A stretch of 64,000 nucleotides of DNA from Phenylobacterium haematophilum (GTDB lineage: Bacteria > Pseudomonadota > Alphaproteobacteria > Caulobacterales > Caulobacteraceae), in contig NZ_JACIDK010000002.1 of NCBI RefSeq assembly GCF_014196295.1, positions 558,001 to 622,000 on the forward strand. Reading direction: 5' to 3'. The notes beneath the pieces are model-generated. The model saw only the letters and a list, made by a program, of their open reading frames with translations. It was not told where the DNA came from and searched no databases. Of the stretch, positions 55,427-63,319 are shown piece by piece. Made by a program: the position numbers and the translations under genes. The first letter of the stretch is position 1. Each line of letters begins with the position of its first letter.

Positions 55427-55897
55427 ATGCTCGCACCGCTTTCCCTTTCGGGGATGAGCTGGTTCGAGCGGATCAATGCGCCCGTTCAGCTGACCGGCGC
55501 CGTCGCCACGGCGGCGGTCACGCTGCTGGCGCTCTTGAAAGGCGGCGTTCCTGAGCGGATCGCCGCCTGCGTCAGTCTCGCGGCCTTCTTCCTCAGCCCG
55601 CTGGCTCAGCAACTCGGCGGCCTGCCGCAGCCGTTGTGGGGCGTGGCGGCGGTGGATGCGTCGGTGCTTGCCGTCGTGACCCTGCTGATCTGGTTCTGCG
55701 ACCGCCAGTGGCTGATCGGGGCCTGGGCGGCCGAAGCTCTGACCCTGATGTGCCACGCCGCAAAGCTGGCCGACGTCACCCTGCTGTCACGTGGCTATGT
55801 CGCCAGCCTCTATATTCTCTACTCCGGCTTTCTGGCTTCGCTGGCCTGGGACGTGTTCGGAGCCAGAGCCCGCCGCGCGGAAGCGGCGGGCGCCTGA
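55427..55897 (+). CDS. Small four-helix membrane protein, unknown
   Basis: A 156-residue protein with about four hydrophobic segments (LTGAVATAAVTLLALL, IAACVSLAAFFLSPLAQQL, AAVDASVLAVVTLLIWF and YILYSGFLASLAWDVF) and the polar stretch GAWAAEALTLMCHAAKLADVTLL between the last two. The general shape recalls small membrane proteins common in Alphaproteobacteria but no family can be named. It lacks its own ribosome binding site and probably depends on the 60-residue gene four bases upstream. It ends five bases before the convergent CoxE-like gene. Confidence 0.6.
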   Translation: MLAPLSLSGMSWFERINAPVQLTGAVATAAVTLLALLKGGVPERIAACVSLAAFFLSPLAQQLGGLPQPLWGVAAVDASVLAVVTLLIWFCDRQWLIGAWAAEALTLMCHAAKLADVTLLSRGYVASLYILYSGFLASLAWDVFGARARRAEAAGA

Positions 55898-55901
55898 GCG
55901 G

Positions 55902-57254
55902 CTAGTGCGGGACGTAGGTCCGCAGCACGTCCTCAATGATCCGCTCCAGCTGGCCCAGCGTGTTACAGGTCTTGGCCACGTGGCAGAAGCGCTCGTAGCG
56001 GTGCATGACGCTGTCGCCCTGGGTCCAATAGCTCTCGGGCTCGGGGTTCAGCCAGATGACCGAACGGGCGCGATTGTGGATCGTGGCCATCAGATCGAGC
56101 CGCGGATCGGCATAATTCGACCGTCCGTCTCCCAGGAAAATGACGGTGGTGTGCCGGTCGACCCGGTCCAGGTGGTTCTCGCAGAAGTCCTCGAGCGATT
56201 TGCCGTAGTCGGTCTGCTGGAAGCCGATCTTGCGCAGCACCTGGAAGATCGCCCCATCGACGTGCTCGTCGTCGAGGATGTCGTTGACGCTGATCAGCCG
56301 GCCCGAGAAGGCATAGGCCTCCATCCGGTCGACCACCTCATTGAGTGAGTAGAGGAAGGTCAGCAGGAACTGGGCGGCGGCGGCCACCGACTTTGACACG
56401 TCGCAGATGCAGATGATCGACGGCTTGTCGATCTTCTCGGTCTTCCAGACGATCTCGAACGGCATGCCGCCATAGGGCATCGACTTCCGCAGCGTGCGGC
56501 GGATATCCATGTGCCCCTTGCGGGCGCGATTGCGCCGGCGCGAGTAGCGGTCGGCCAGGCGCTTGGCCATCTTCTTGACCAGCGCCTGCATCATCGCCTG
56601 GTCGATCGGATCGATGCCGCCTTCGGCGTTCAGCGCCTTGCGGGCCAGCATCTCCTCGCGGAGCATCTTGCCCGAGCCTGAGGCGTAAAGCTCGTGCTGG
56701 CGCTCGACGTAGCGCTGGGCTTCTTGAGCCAGCCGGCGCTTGCCGGCCTCCAGCCGATCGGCCGCCTCGCCGCCGCTTTCCAGCTTGCGGGCGTTGGAGA
56801 TGATCGACTCGATCTCGGCGAGGCCCATCTCCTCCAGCAAACGCCGGGTCAGGCGCGAGCGTTGGGTGGTCAGCCGGATCTGTGAGACCTGAGCCCGCTG
56901 GGCGGCCTCTTCCATGGCCTGCGCCAAACCCGAGGCGTCGCCCTCCAGCAGCATCCGGGCGAGCTCCGATTCCTCGGCCCCTTCCGGCAGCCCCTCCATC
57001 GGGTCGCCTTCGCCCTGAGGCGGCGGCTCGAAGGCCATCTCGTCGCGGCGGAAGAAGGTCTCGAATGTCTCGTCGAACCGGATCACCTCGTCCGAGGATT
57101 TGGCCAGAGTCGCGCACAACGCGTCCTTGAACAGTTCGCGATCGGCGAATCCGACCTTCTCCACCGTGCGGTGGGCGTCGATGGCCTCGGCAGGCGAGAC
57201 CTTCACATCCGCGGCCCGCAGGGCCCGGAAGAAGTCCTCCAGAGCGCCCTGCAT
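55902..57254 (-). CDS. CoxE-like von Willebrand factor A domain protein
   Basis: A 450-residue protein of the CoxE family, partner of MoxR-type ATPases in maturing metal enzymes. The N-terminal half is helical and charged (YVERQHELYASGSGKMLREEM). The VWA domain starts near 290 with the MIDAS motif ICDVSKSVAAAAQF (DxSxS) and continues with VVDRMEAYAFSGRL and TTVIFLGDGRSNY. It follows the MoxR gene by four bases and is probably co-expressed. The client is not adjacent; the iorAB molybdoenzyme 5 kb away is one candidate. Confidence 0.92.
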   Translation of the reverse strand: MQGALEDFFRALRAADVKVSPAEAIDAHRTVEKVGFADRELFKDALCATLAKSSDEVIRFDETFETFFRRDEMAFEPPPQGEGDPMEGLPEGAEESELARMLLEGDASGLAQAMEEAAQRAQVSQIRLTTQRSRLTRRLLEEMGLAEIESIISNARKLESGGEAADRLEAGKRRLAQEAQRYVERQHELYASGSGKMLREEMLARKALNAEGGIDPIDQAMMQALVKKMAKRLADRYSRRRNRARKGHMDIRRTLRKSMPYGGMPFEIVWKTEKIDKPSIICICDVSKSVAAAAQFLLTFLYSLNEVVDRMEAYAFSGRLISVNDILDDEHVDGAIFQVLRKIGFQQTDYGKSLEDFCENHLDRVDRHTTVIFLGDGRSNYADPRLDLMATIHNRARSVIWLNPEPESYWTQGDSVMHRYERFCHVAKTCNTLGQLERIIEDVLRTYVPH

Positions 57255-57258
57255 GGCC

Positions 57259-58221
57259 TCAGGCCGCCGGACGGCGCAGCAGCTCGGAGATTTGCGGCTC
57301 CACCGCGGCGATGTCCGGTTCGAACTTCAGCAGCACGTTCAGCGTGTCGCGGACGATCTCGGGATTGAGGCTGTCGGCGTTCAACAGGATCAGCGCGCGG
57401 GCCCAGTCGACGGTCTCGGAGATCGACGGCGACTTGCGCAGGTCGAGCGTGCGCAGCGACTGCACGAAGTTCACGAGGCTGGTGGTCAGAGTCTGCTCGA
57501 TGCCCGGCACGCGGCTGGCGACGATCTTCCGTTCCAGGTCGGCGTCGGGCAGCGGGATGTGCAGGTGCAGGCAGCGGCGCTTCAGCGCGTCGCCCAGGTC
57601 GCGGATGTTGTTCGAGGTCAGGAACACCAGCGGCGGGGTCTTGGCCTCGATGACGCCGAGCTCCGGGATCGAGACCTGGTAGGCCGACAGCACTTCCAAC
57701 AGGAACGCTTCGAAGGCCTCGTCGGACTTGTCGATTTCGTCGATCAGCAGGACGCAGCCGTCGTCTTCCTTCAGCGCCTTCATCAGCGGACGCGGTTCCA
57801 GGAAAGGCTCGGAGAAGAACAGGTCGCCGATGCCGTGCAGGCGTTCCATGGCGGCGTCCATGTCCTGCGCGTCGGAGAGCGCGGCGCCCATTCGGTCCTT
57901 GAGGATCTGGGTGTAAAGCAGCTGCTTGCCGTACTTCCACTCGTAAAGCGCCTTGGACTCGTCCAGGCCCTCGTAGCACTGCATGCGGATCAGGGGCTGG
58001 CCGAGCAGCTTGGCGGTCGACAGCGCCAGCTCGGTCTTGCCCACGCCGGCCGAGCCTTCGACCAGGATCGGCTTTTGCAGGTGGATGGCCATGTAGAGGG
58101 CCGTGGCGATGCGGCGCGAGGCGATATAGCCGACGCTGGCCAGACCTTCGATCAGGGCGTCCACGGACGACAGCACGTCCGGTTGCGCGGCCTTAATCGC
58201 CGCGGGAGAGGTAGCGGTCAA
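57259..58221 (-). CDS. MoxR-family AAA+ ATPase
   Basis: A 320-residue AAA+ ATPase with the Walker A loop GSAGVGKT (56-63), Walker B VLLIDEIDKSDEAFEAFLLEVLS and sensor SNNIRDLGDALKRRCLHL. MoxR proteins act with VWA-domain partners as chaperones that load cofactors or remodel complexes. Its partner is the CoxE-like gene directly downstream. The pair resembles CoxD/CoxE of CO dehydrogenase loci, but no CoxLMS genes are present here. Confidence 0.93.
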   Translation of the reverse strand: MTATSPAAIKAAQPDVLSSVDALIEGLASVGYIASRRIATALYMAIHLQKPILVEGSAGVGKTELALSTAKLLGQPLIRMQCYEGLDESKALYEWKYGKQLLYTQILKDRMGAALSDAQDMDAAMERLHGIGDLFFSEPFLEPRPLMKALKEDDGCVLLIDEIDKSDEAFEAFLLEVLSAYQVSIPELGVIEAKTPPLVFLTSNNIRDLGDALKRRCLHLHIPLPDADLERKIVASRVPGIEQTLTTSLVNFVQSLRTLDLRKSPSISETVDWARALILLNADSLNPEIVRDTLNVLLKFEPDIAAVEPQISELLRRPAA

Positions 58222-58269
58222 AGTCTCAAACTTTCAAAAGTCGCGCGAAATGGCGCCTGGCTATCTTCA

Positions 58270-58383
58270 ATGAACGTGAGTGTGCAGGGGCGGGGCCCCG
58301 CACGCAAGCGCTGGTTCAAACGGGTGTTGGAGGACGCGACCGCCGGCCGCGCTCGCCGGATGGCGGAGATTTACAGGCCGTAG
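58270..58383 (+). CDS. Possible 37-residue basic peptide
   Basis: ATG 58270 opens a 37-codon frame rich in Arg and Lys (NVSVQGRGPARKRWFKRVLE then DATAGRARRMAEIYRP) ending in TAG at 58381-58383. It lies opposite the end of the lipocalin-like gene and next to the MoxR promoter region. No ribosome binding site is visible, but the GCTATCTTC just upstream could be part of a promoter for a leaderless message. Existence is uncertain. Confidence 0.25.
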   Translation: MNVSVQGRGPARKRWFKRVLEDATAGRARRMAEIYRP

Positions 58384-59453
58384 GGGCGATAAGGCCCGGC
58401 GATCAGCTGCTCGAAGACGCCCAGGCCCTGTACCGGCGCCTCTCCCGGCAGGGTCAGCGTCACATGGCTGAGCGCCTGGATGTGCCAGTTCTCCGGGCTG
58501 CCCATGTCGGTGGCGGCCAAGTCGATGTCCTCGCGCTCGACGACAAGGTCGCCCTTGTAGCCTCCGTGCCGCCAGTTCGGCGCGCCATAGCCGATGCCGC
58601 GCATCAGGAAGGTCAGGAACGGCTTGAAGCGGATGGAGGCCGAGCCCTGGGCCAGCGGCACGTTCAGGGTCCCGGTGCTGGCGTGGCGCGTGCCGGAGAT
58701 CAGCGACACCTCGTCCATGGTCGGCGCCTCGGTTTCGTAGAAGCCGTCATGGCCGGCGCCGTCCGGGGCGATCACCGCGCGGGTGTTCCAGGGGCGCCCT
58801 TCCGGGTCGGCGTTGACGTGGAAGAAGATGCTGCGGTCGGCGAAATTCAGCGGCGTCCACTGCCAGAAGAAGCCGCCGAGCGTCGTCGGGACCGGCGGCT
58901 GCGGGTCCGGCGCGCCGATCGGCCGGATGCCCCAGGAGCGGTCGCGGGTGCCGACCGTGCCGGCCGCCAGCTGCTTGCGCACACCGTCGACCTCGATCCA
59001 GCCGGTGCAGCGCACGTTTTGAGTCAGGCGGGTATAGTCCATGAAGGCGCGGGGCCCGATCCGGCGCATAAAGCGCGGCTCTTCGATCGGAAAAGATCGG
59101 CCCTCGAAGACGATCTCGGCGGCGAAGCCGTTCGACGGCGCCACCGTCACCTTCAGCTTCTGCAGCGGCTCGATGACCTCGATGGAGATCGGTCCGCAGG
59201 CCAGGTCCATCCGCTCCATGTTGATGACCCTGGAGGCGTGCAGGCAATGTTCGACCCCATCGCGGATCACCGAGAAATGGGCGTCGGCGACGTTCAGCTG
59301 CGGGTAGACCCCGAAAGCGATGGCGAAGAACTCCGTGCCGTCCGGCTGATAGCCGTTGAAGAAGTAGCGATCGTAGAAGTTCCGGTCGGTCCCGGCGTAG
59401 GCGATCGGCTCGGGCGTCTGGTGAATCGGAAAATCGTCGGCCTTGGTCAGCAT
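58371..59453 (-). CDS. Lipocalin-like (AttH/CrtC-type) catabolic locus protein
   Basis: A 360-residue soluble protein with repeated beta-rich blocks (YDRYFFNGYQPDGTEFFAIAFG, GTVGTRDRSWGIRPIGAPDP, FFWQWTPLNFADRSIFFHVN), like the AttH/CrtC lipocalin-type fold often seen in steroid and terpenoid gene clusters, where it may be a DUF7064/7065-type protein. The role is unproven. ATG 59453 has GGGAGGA upstream. It is divergent from the P450 gene. Confidence 0.65.
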   Translation of the reverse strand: MLTKADDFPIHQTPEPIAYAGTDRNFYDRYFFNGYQPDGTEFFAIAFGVYPQLNVADAHFSVIRDGVEHCLHASRVINMERMDLACGPISIEVIEPLQKLKVTVAPSNGFAAEIVFEGRSFPIEEPRFMRRIGPRAFMDYTRLTQNVRCTGWIEVDGVRKQLAAGTVGTRDRSWGIRPIGAPDPQPPVPTTLGGFFWQWTPLNFADRSIFFHVNADPEGRPWNTRAVIAPDGAGHDGFYETEAPTMDEVSLISGTRHASTGTLNVPLAQGSASIRFKPFLTFLMRGIGYGAPNWRHGGYKGDLVVEREDIDLAATDMGSPENWHIQALSHVTLTLPGEAPVQGLGVFEQLIAGPYRPYGL

Positions 59454-59580
59454 CGGTGGCGTCCTCCCAGACACTCGTGAACTGCGGGCGATCATGTCTT
59501 TGCCGATTGACGGTATTGCGACGTCGCCATCTGCGGCATTATCAAGTGAACAAAGATAACAAGACAAGGGAGGACGCTTT

Positions 59581-59640
59581 TTGCTGACGCCACGTAAGGT
59601 TACGGGGCGTAAGCCAGCAACGAGCGCTCAGGAGAGATGA
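59581..59640 (+). CDS. Possible 19-residue leader peptide of the P450 gene
   Basis: TTG 59581 opens 19 codons, basic and polar, whose TGA stop overlaps the P450 ATG as ATGA. GGGAGGACGC lies seven bases ahead of the TTG. The reverse complement of that decamer serves as the ribosome binding site of the divergent gene at 59459-59468. A leader that couples P450 translation is plausible but the TTG start is unproven. Confidence 0.35.
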   Translation: MLTPRKVTGRKPATSAQER

Positions 59641-60917
59641 GCACAAGCAACGCGCGCATACCCGACGAATACGCGGCCAACCTGGTTGACCCTGCCGCCT
59701 ATGCGGACGGCCGTATTCACGACACCTATGCCTGGCTTCGCGCCAACAATCCCTTTGGGCTGGCCGAGATCGAGGGTTTCGACCCCTTCTGGGTGGCGAC
59801 CAAGCATGCCGACATCCTGGAGATCAGCCGCCAGAATGCGCTGTTCCACAACGGCGACAAGGCCACCGTCATTACAAACAAGGCCGCAGACACCGCGGTG
59901 CGCGCGATGATGGGCGGCAGCCCGCATCTGGTCCGCAGCCTCGTGCAGATGGATGCGCCCGATCATCCGAAGTACCGCGCCCTGACCCAGTCCTGGTTCA
60001 TGCCGACCAACATCAAGGGCCTGGAGGACCGAATCCGCGGCATCGCGCGCCGCGCGGTCGACAAGATGGCGGCGACCGGCGGCGAGTGCGACTTCGTCCG
60101 TGACGTCGCGCTCGGCTATCCGTTGCACGTGATCATGGAGATCCTGGGGGTGCCGGAGGAGGACGAGCCCCGGATGCTGACCCTGACGCAGGAGCTGTTC
60201 GGCGCCACCGATCCGGAGCTGGCTCGCGACGGCGGCAAGCAGCGGGACTTCGAGTCCCTGATGCGCGACGGGGTGATCGCCGACTTCTACACCTACTTCA
60301 ACAAGGTCTCGGCCGACCGCCGGGCCAACCCGCGCGACGACGTCGCCTCGGTGATCGCCAATTCGACGATCGACGGACAGCCGATCTCCGAGTTGGAGGC
60401 GATCAGCTACTACATGATCGTCGCCACCGCCGGGCACGACACGACCTCGTCGTCGACCGCCGGCGCGCTCTGGGGGCTGGCGGCCAATCCGGGCGAGTTC
60501 GCCAAGGTGAAGGCCGATCCCTCGCTGATCCCCAGCCTGGTGGACGAGAGCATCCGCTGGATCACGCCGGTAAAGACCTTCATGCGCACGGCCACCGAAC
60601 CGACTGAGTTCGCCGGCCGCCAGCTCGCCAAGGACGACTGGATGATGCTCTGCTACGCCTCGGGCAACCGCGACGAAGAGGTGTTCGATGACGCCGCGGC
60701 GTTCAAGGTCGATCGCAAGCCCAACAAGCACCTGGCCTTCGGTTACGGCGCCCACCTCTGCCTGGGTCAGCACCTGGCGAAGATGGAGATGCGGATCCTC
60801 TGGGAGGAAATGCTGCCGCGCATCAAGTCCGTCGAGCTGAACGGCGAGCCCAAGCAGAGCCTGGCGACTTTCGTCAACGGGCCCAAGACCCTGCCGATCC
60901 GCTTCCAGATGCACTGA
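59637..60917 (+). CDS. Cytochrome P450 (class I, catabolic)
   Basis: A 426-residue soluble P450 monooxygenase. The I-helix motif is VATAGHDTTSSST, the ExxR is in DESIRWI, and the heme loop is FGYGAHLCLGQHLA with Cys375. It needs a ferredoxin and reductase, not found nearby. Its features resemble CYPs of steroid and terpenoid catabolism in Actinobacteria and Alphaproteobacteria; the substrate is inference. ATG 59637 is preceded by AGGAGAG. Confidence 0.92.
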   Translation: MSTSNARIPDEYAANLVDPAAYADGRIHDTYAWLRANNPFGLAEIEGFDPFWVATKHADILEISRQNALFHNGDKATVITNKAADTAVRAMMGGSPHLVRSLVQMDAPDHPKYRALTQSWFMPTNIKGLEDRIRGIARRAVDKMAATGGECDFVRDVALGYPLHVIMEILGVPEEDEPRMLTLTQELFGATDPELARDGGKQRDFESLMRDGVIADFYTYFNKVSADRRANPRDDVASVIANSTIDGQPISELEAISYYMIVATAGHDTTSSSTAGALWGLAANPGEFAKVKADPSLIPSLVDESIRWITPVKTFMRTATEPTEFAGRQLAKDDWMMLCYASGNRDEEVFDDAAAFKVDRKPNKHLAFGYGAHLCLGQHLAKMEMRILWEEMLPRIKSVELNGEPKQSLATFVNGPKTLPIRFQMH

Positions 60918-60925
60918 GTCTAAGT

Positions 60926-61945
60926 ATGGCGTTGGAACCCCGTCTGGCCGCCTACATCGCCGCCCGCATGCCCGGCGCGCGTGATGTGGCGGTGCAAGAC
61001 CTGTCTCGTATCTCGGGCGGCGCTTCGCGCGAGACCTATCGTTTTAAGCTGCTGTGGAACGAGGATGGCGCGGCGCGCGAGCGCAAGCTGATCCTGCGCC
61101 GCGACCCGCCGGCCTCGCTGATCGAGACCGAGCGGCGTATCGAGTTCGAAGCCTATCGCGCCTTCTACGGCAGCGCCGTACCCGTGCCCGAGATGCTTTG
61201 GCTTGAGGAAGAGGACGGCGCCCTCGATCATCCGTTCTTCATCGCCGAGGAGATCGCCGGCTTCCAGGCCTCGCCGATGATGCTGTTCGGCCCGCCCTAT
61301 GCGGCGACGCTTGGGCGACTGGGCGAGCGCAAATGGACGATCCTCGGAGAGATCGCCAAGGCCGATCCGGTCGCCCTGGGCCTCACGCAAGTGATGGCGC
61401 CGGTCGCGTCGGACGCCTGCTGGGATCGCGAGCTCAGCTATTGGGAGAACTTGCTCGATCGCGACGAATCCGAGCCGCTGCCGATCACCCGTGCGGCGAT
61501 CCGCTGGCTGCGCGCCAATCCACCGCCGCCGGCCCAGAAGCTTTCGGTGGTGCACGGCGACTACCGGACCGGCAACTTCCTCTACGACGAGGCCGGCGGC
61601 ATCCACGGCATTCTCGACTGGGAGATGTGCCATCTGGGCGACCCGCTGGAGGACCTCGGCTGGAGCTTCAATCCGGTCTGGTCGTTCGGCCAGGGCAAGG
61701 CCGGCGGCCTGCTGCCGCGCGAGGAAGCGATCGCCATCTGGGAGCGGGCCAGCGGCCTTACGGCCGACCGCGCCGCGCTGCATTGGTGGGAGCTGTTCAA
61801 CTGCGTGAAGGGCCAGGCGATCTGGATCTCCTCGGCCCGCGTCTGGATCGACGGCGGCAACCGCGAGCCGATCATGGTCTATCCGCCCTGGCTGCTGCAG
61901 AACGCCCAGGACCGCGCCACCCTGCAAGTGATGGGACGCCTATGA
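60926..61945 (+). CDS. Aminoglycoside-phosphotransferase-fold kinase (ACAD10-like)
   Basis: A 339-residue protein kinase-like enzyme. It has the small-lobe Gly-rich LSRISGGASRETYRF, the catalytic HGDYRTGNFLYD (Asp212, Asn217) and the metal Asp231 in ILDWEMCHLGDP. This family is common in acyl-CoA and steroid catabolic operons in which a hydroxyl is phosphorylated before dehydration, as in ACAD10/11. It is not an antibiotic resistance gene as far as sequence shows. It follows the P450 by eight bases and overlaps the next gene by ATGA. Confidence 0.85.
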   Translation: MALEPRLAAYIAARMPGARDVAVQDLSRISGGASRETYRFKLLWNEDGAARERKLILRRDPPASLIETERRIEFEAYRAFYGSAVPVPEMLWLEEEDGALDHPFFIAEEIAGFQASPMMLFGPPYAATLGRLGERKWTILGEIAKADPVALGLTQVMAPVASDACWDRELSYWENLLDRDESEPLPITRAAIRWLRANPPPPAQKLSVVHGDYRTGNFLYDEAGGIHGILDWEMCHLGDPLEDLGWSFNPVWSFGQGKAGGLLPREEAIAIWERASGLTADRAALHWWELFNCVKGQAIWISSARVWIDGGNREPIMVYPPWLLQNAQDRATLQVMGRL

Positions 61946-62361
61946 ACCCGCCCGTTCCCGCTGTGTTGGCCGAACTCGCTGGGCTCAGCGTCCGCAATGC
62001 TATGCCGGACGTCCATCCCGCCGACCGGGCCAGTTCGCTCGGCCTGTCGGCGGCCCTGCTCGGCGTCGCCGCCGAGGTCTGGGACGGCATGGCCGCGCGT
62101 CTCGTCGCCGAGAATCGCGCCATCCGCCCGCTGCTGGCGAGGGGAGAAGAGGTCGGCCTCGACCTTGCGGTCCTCGCAGCCGGCGACGACGCCGACCTGC
62201 GGCTGTCGGCGCTGAAGGCCGGCAACGATACGCTGCGCGCAGCGCTGATCGAGCTGCAGGCGCAGGCCGAGGCGAAGGGCGCTACGGACCTGCAGGCGGC
62301 GATCTGGGCCGAACTCGTGGCGTCCACCGAACGGCGCAAGCTGGCCTCGTCACCGGTCTGA
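61942..62361 (+). CDS. Hypothetical protein, partner of the kinase gene
   Basis: A 139-residue helical protein (PPVPAVLAELAGLSVRNAMP, AEVWDGMAARLVAENRAIRPLLARGEEVG, IELQAQAEAKGATDLQAAIWAELV). No signal or membrane segment, no known motif. It overlaps the kinase by four bases and so is translationally coupled to it. Similar small helical genes follow such kinases in catabolic loci, but I cannot name a family. Its 3' end overlaps the convergent DUF1810 gene by 12 bases. Confidence 0.65.
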   Translation: MNPPVPAVLAELAGLSVRNAMPDVHPADRASSLGLSAALLGVAAEVWDGMAARLVAENRAIRPLLARGEEVGLDLAVLAAGDDADLRLSALKAGNDTLRAALIELQAQAEAKGATDLQAAIWAELVASTERRKLASSPV

Positions 62362-62784
62362 GCTGCGATCCAGAATCTCCAGGGTGACCTCGTCGCGCTC
62401 GCCGCCGAAGAAACGGGCGAGCGCGGTGCGGAAAGGCGTCTCGTCCGGCGCGACGGCGTTGAACAGCGTCATGCAGGATCGGAACTTCAGGTCGTCGGGC
62501 GCGCCGAACACTTCGCGCGCAGAGCCCGCGGCTTCGTTGGCCAGTTCGGTCAGGTCGCGCAGCCGCGAGCCGAGCACCGGATGGTCGAGATAAGCCTCCG
62601 CTTCCGCGGTGGAACCAATGGCGTAGCGCTGGGCCATGGCGCTCGAACCCAGGCCTGCGATCTGCGGAAACACGAACCACATCCAGTGCGATCGCTTGCG
62701 TCCGGCGGCCATCTCAGCGCGCGCCACGGCGATCACGGGCGCCTGGGCCTCGAGGAAACGGGCGAGGTCGAAAGGATCGGACAT
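62350..62784 (-). CDS. DUF1810 family protein
   Basis: A 144-residue cytosolic protein of the DUF1810 family. It starts FDLARFLEAQAPVIAVARAEMAAGRKRSHWMWFVFPQIAGLGSS, the characteristic HWMWFVFPQ block, and continues with GSRLRDLTELANEA and KFRSCMTLF. Function unknown. ATG 62784 has AAGGGAAA upstream. It is the only gene on the minus strand in this part of the locus and may be unrelated to it. Confidence 0.85.
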   Translation of the reverse strand: MSDPFDLARFLEAQAPVIAVARAEMAAGRKRSHWMWFVFPQIAGLGSSAMAQRYAIGSTAEAEAYLDHPVLGSRLRDLTELANEAAGSAREVFGAPDDLKFRSCMTLFNAVAPDETPFRTALARFFGGERDEVTLEILDRSSDR

Positions 62785-62901
62785 CGAAGTTTCCCTTAGC
62801 GTCAGCATCGACAACAGCGCCGTATCGGGCTTTGCTGCCGCGCCCGTCGTCGGGCGGGCCAATTTCCAAACGTCGAATTTTGATTGGGGACGAATTTCAA
62901 G

Positions 62902-63306
62902 ATGGCGAGAATCTTGCCTGAACCCACGCCCGAGACCCAGCATTTCTGGGATGGGGCGGCCCGGGGCGAACTGCTCCTGCAACGCAACAAGGCCACCGGC
63001 GAAGCCTATTTCCCGCCGCGGCCGTTCTGCCCGAAGACCGGTTCGCGCGACGTCGAGGTCTTCAAGGCCAGCGGCAAGGCCGTGCTGTGGTCCTATGTGA
63101 TCAACCATCGTCCCCGCCCCGACATGGGGACCGAGCCTTACGCCATCGCGGTGGTGAAGCTCGAAGAAGGCCCGACCATGATGACCAACATCGTCGGCTG
63201 CCCGCAAACGCCTGAAGCCCTGGTCCTTGACATGCCGCTCGAGGTCGTTTTCGAAAAGTTCAGCGACACCATCTCGCTGCCCTTCTTCCAGCCGGCCAAG
63301 TCGTAA
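62902..63306 (+). CDS. OB-fold/DUF35 protein, ChsH2-like accessory of an SCP-x thiolase
   Basis: A 134-residue protein with an N-terminal rubredoxin-like zinc ribbon region and a C-terminal OB-fold (VLWSYVINHRPRPDM, YAIAVVKLEEGPTMMTNIVG). The ribbon is degenerate: only one Cys remains (PPRPFCPKTGS) where ChsH2-type proteins have two CxxC pairs. Family members bind SCP-x/Ltp2-type thiolases and act in the retro-aldol or thiolytic step of side-chain loss. It precedes such a thiolase by 13 bases. ATG 62902 is preferred over a TTG at 62884. Confidence 0.8.
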   Translation: MARILPEPTPETQHFWDGAARGELLLQRNKATGEAYFPPRPFCPKTGSRDVEVFKASGKAVLWSYVINHRPRPDMGTEPYAIAVVKLEEGPTMMTNIVGCPQTPEALVLDMPLEVVFEKFSDTISLPFFQPAKS

Positions 63307-63319
63307 GGGCGCACAGACC

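Noticed and set aside
60926..61945. Aminoglycoside resistance gene
   Set aside because: The APH-like kinase motifs are present, but the context is a catabolic operon and the sequence fits the ACAD10-type phosphotransferases instead.
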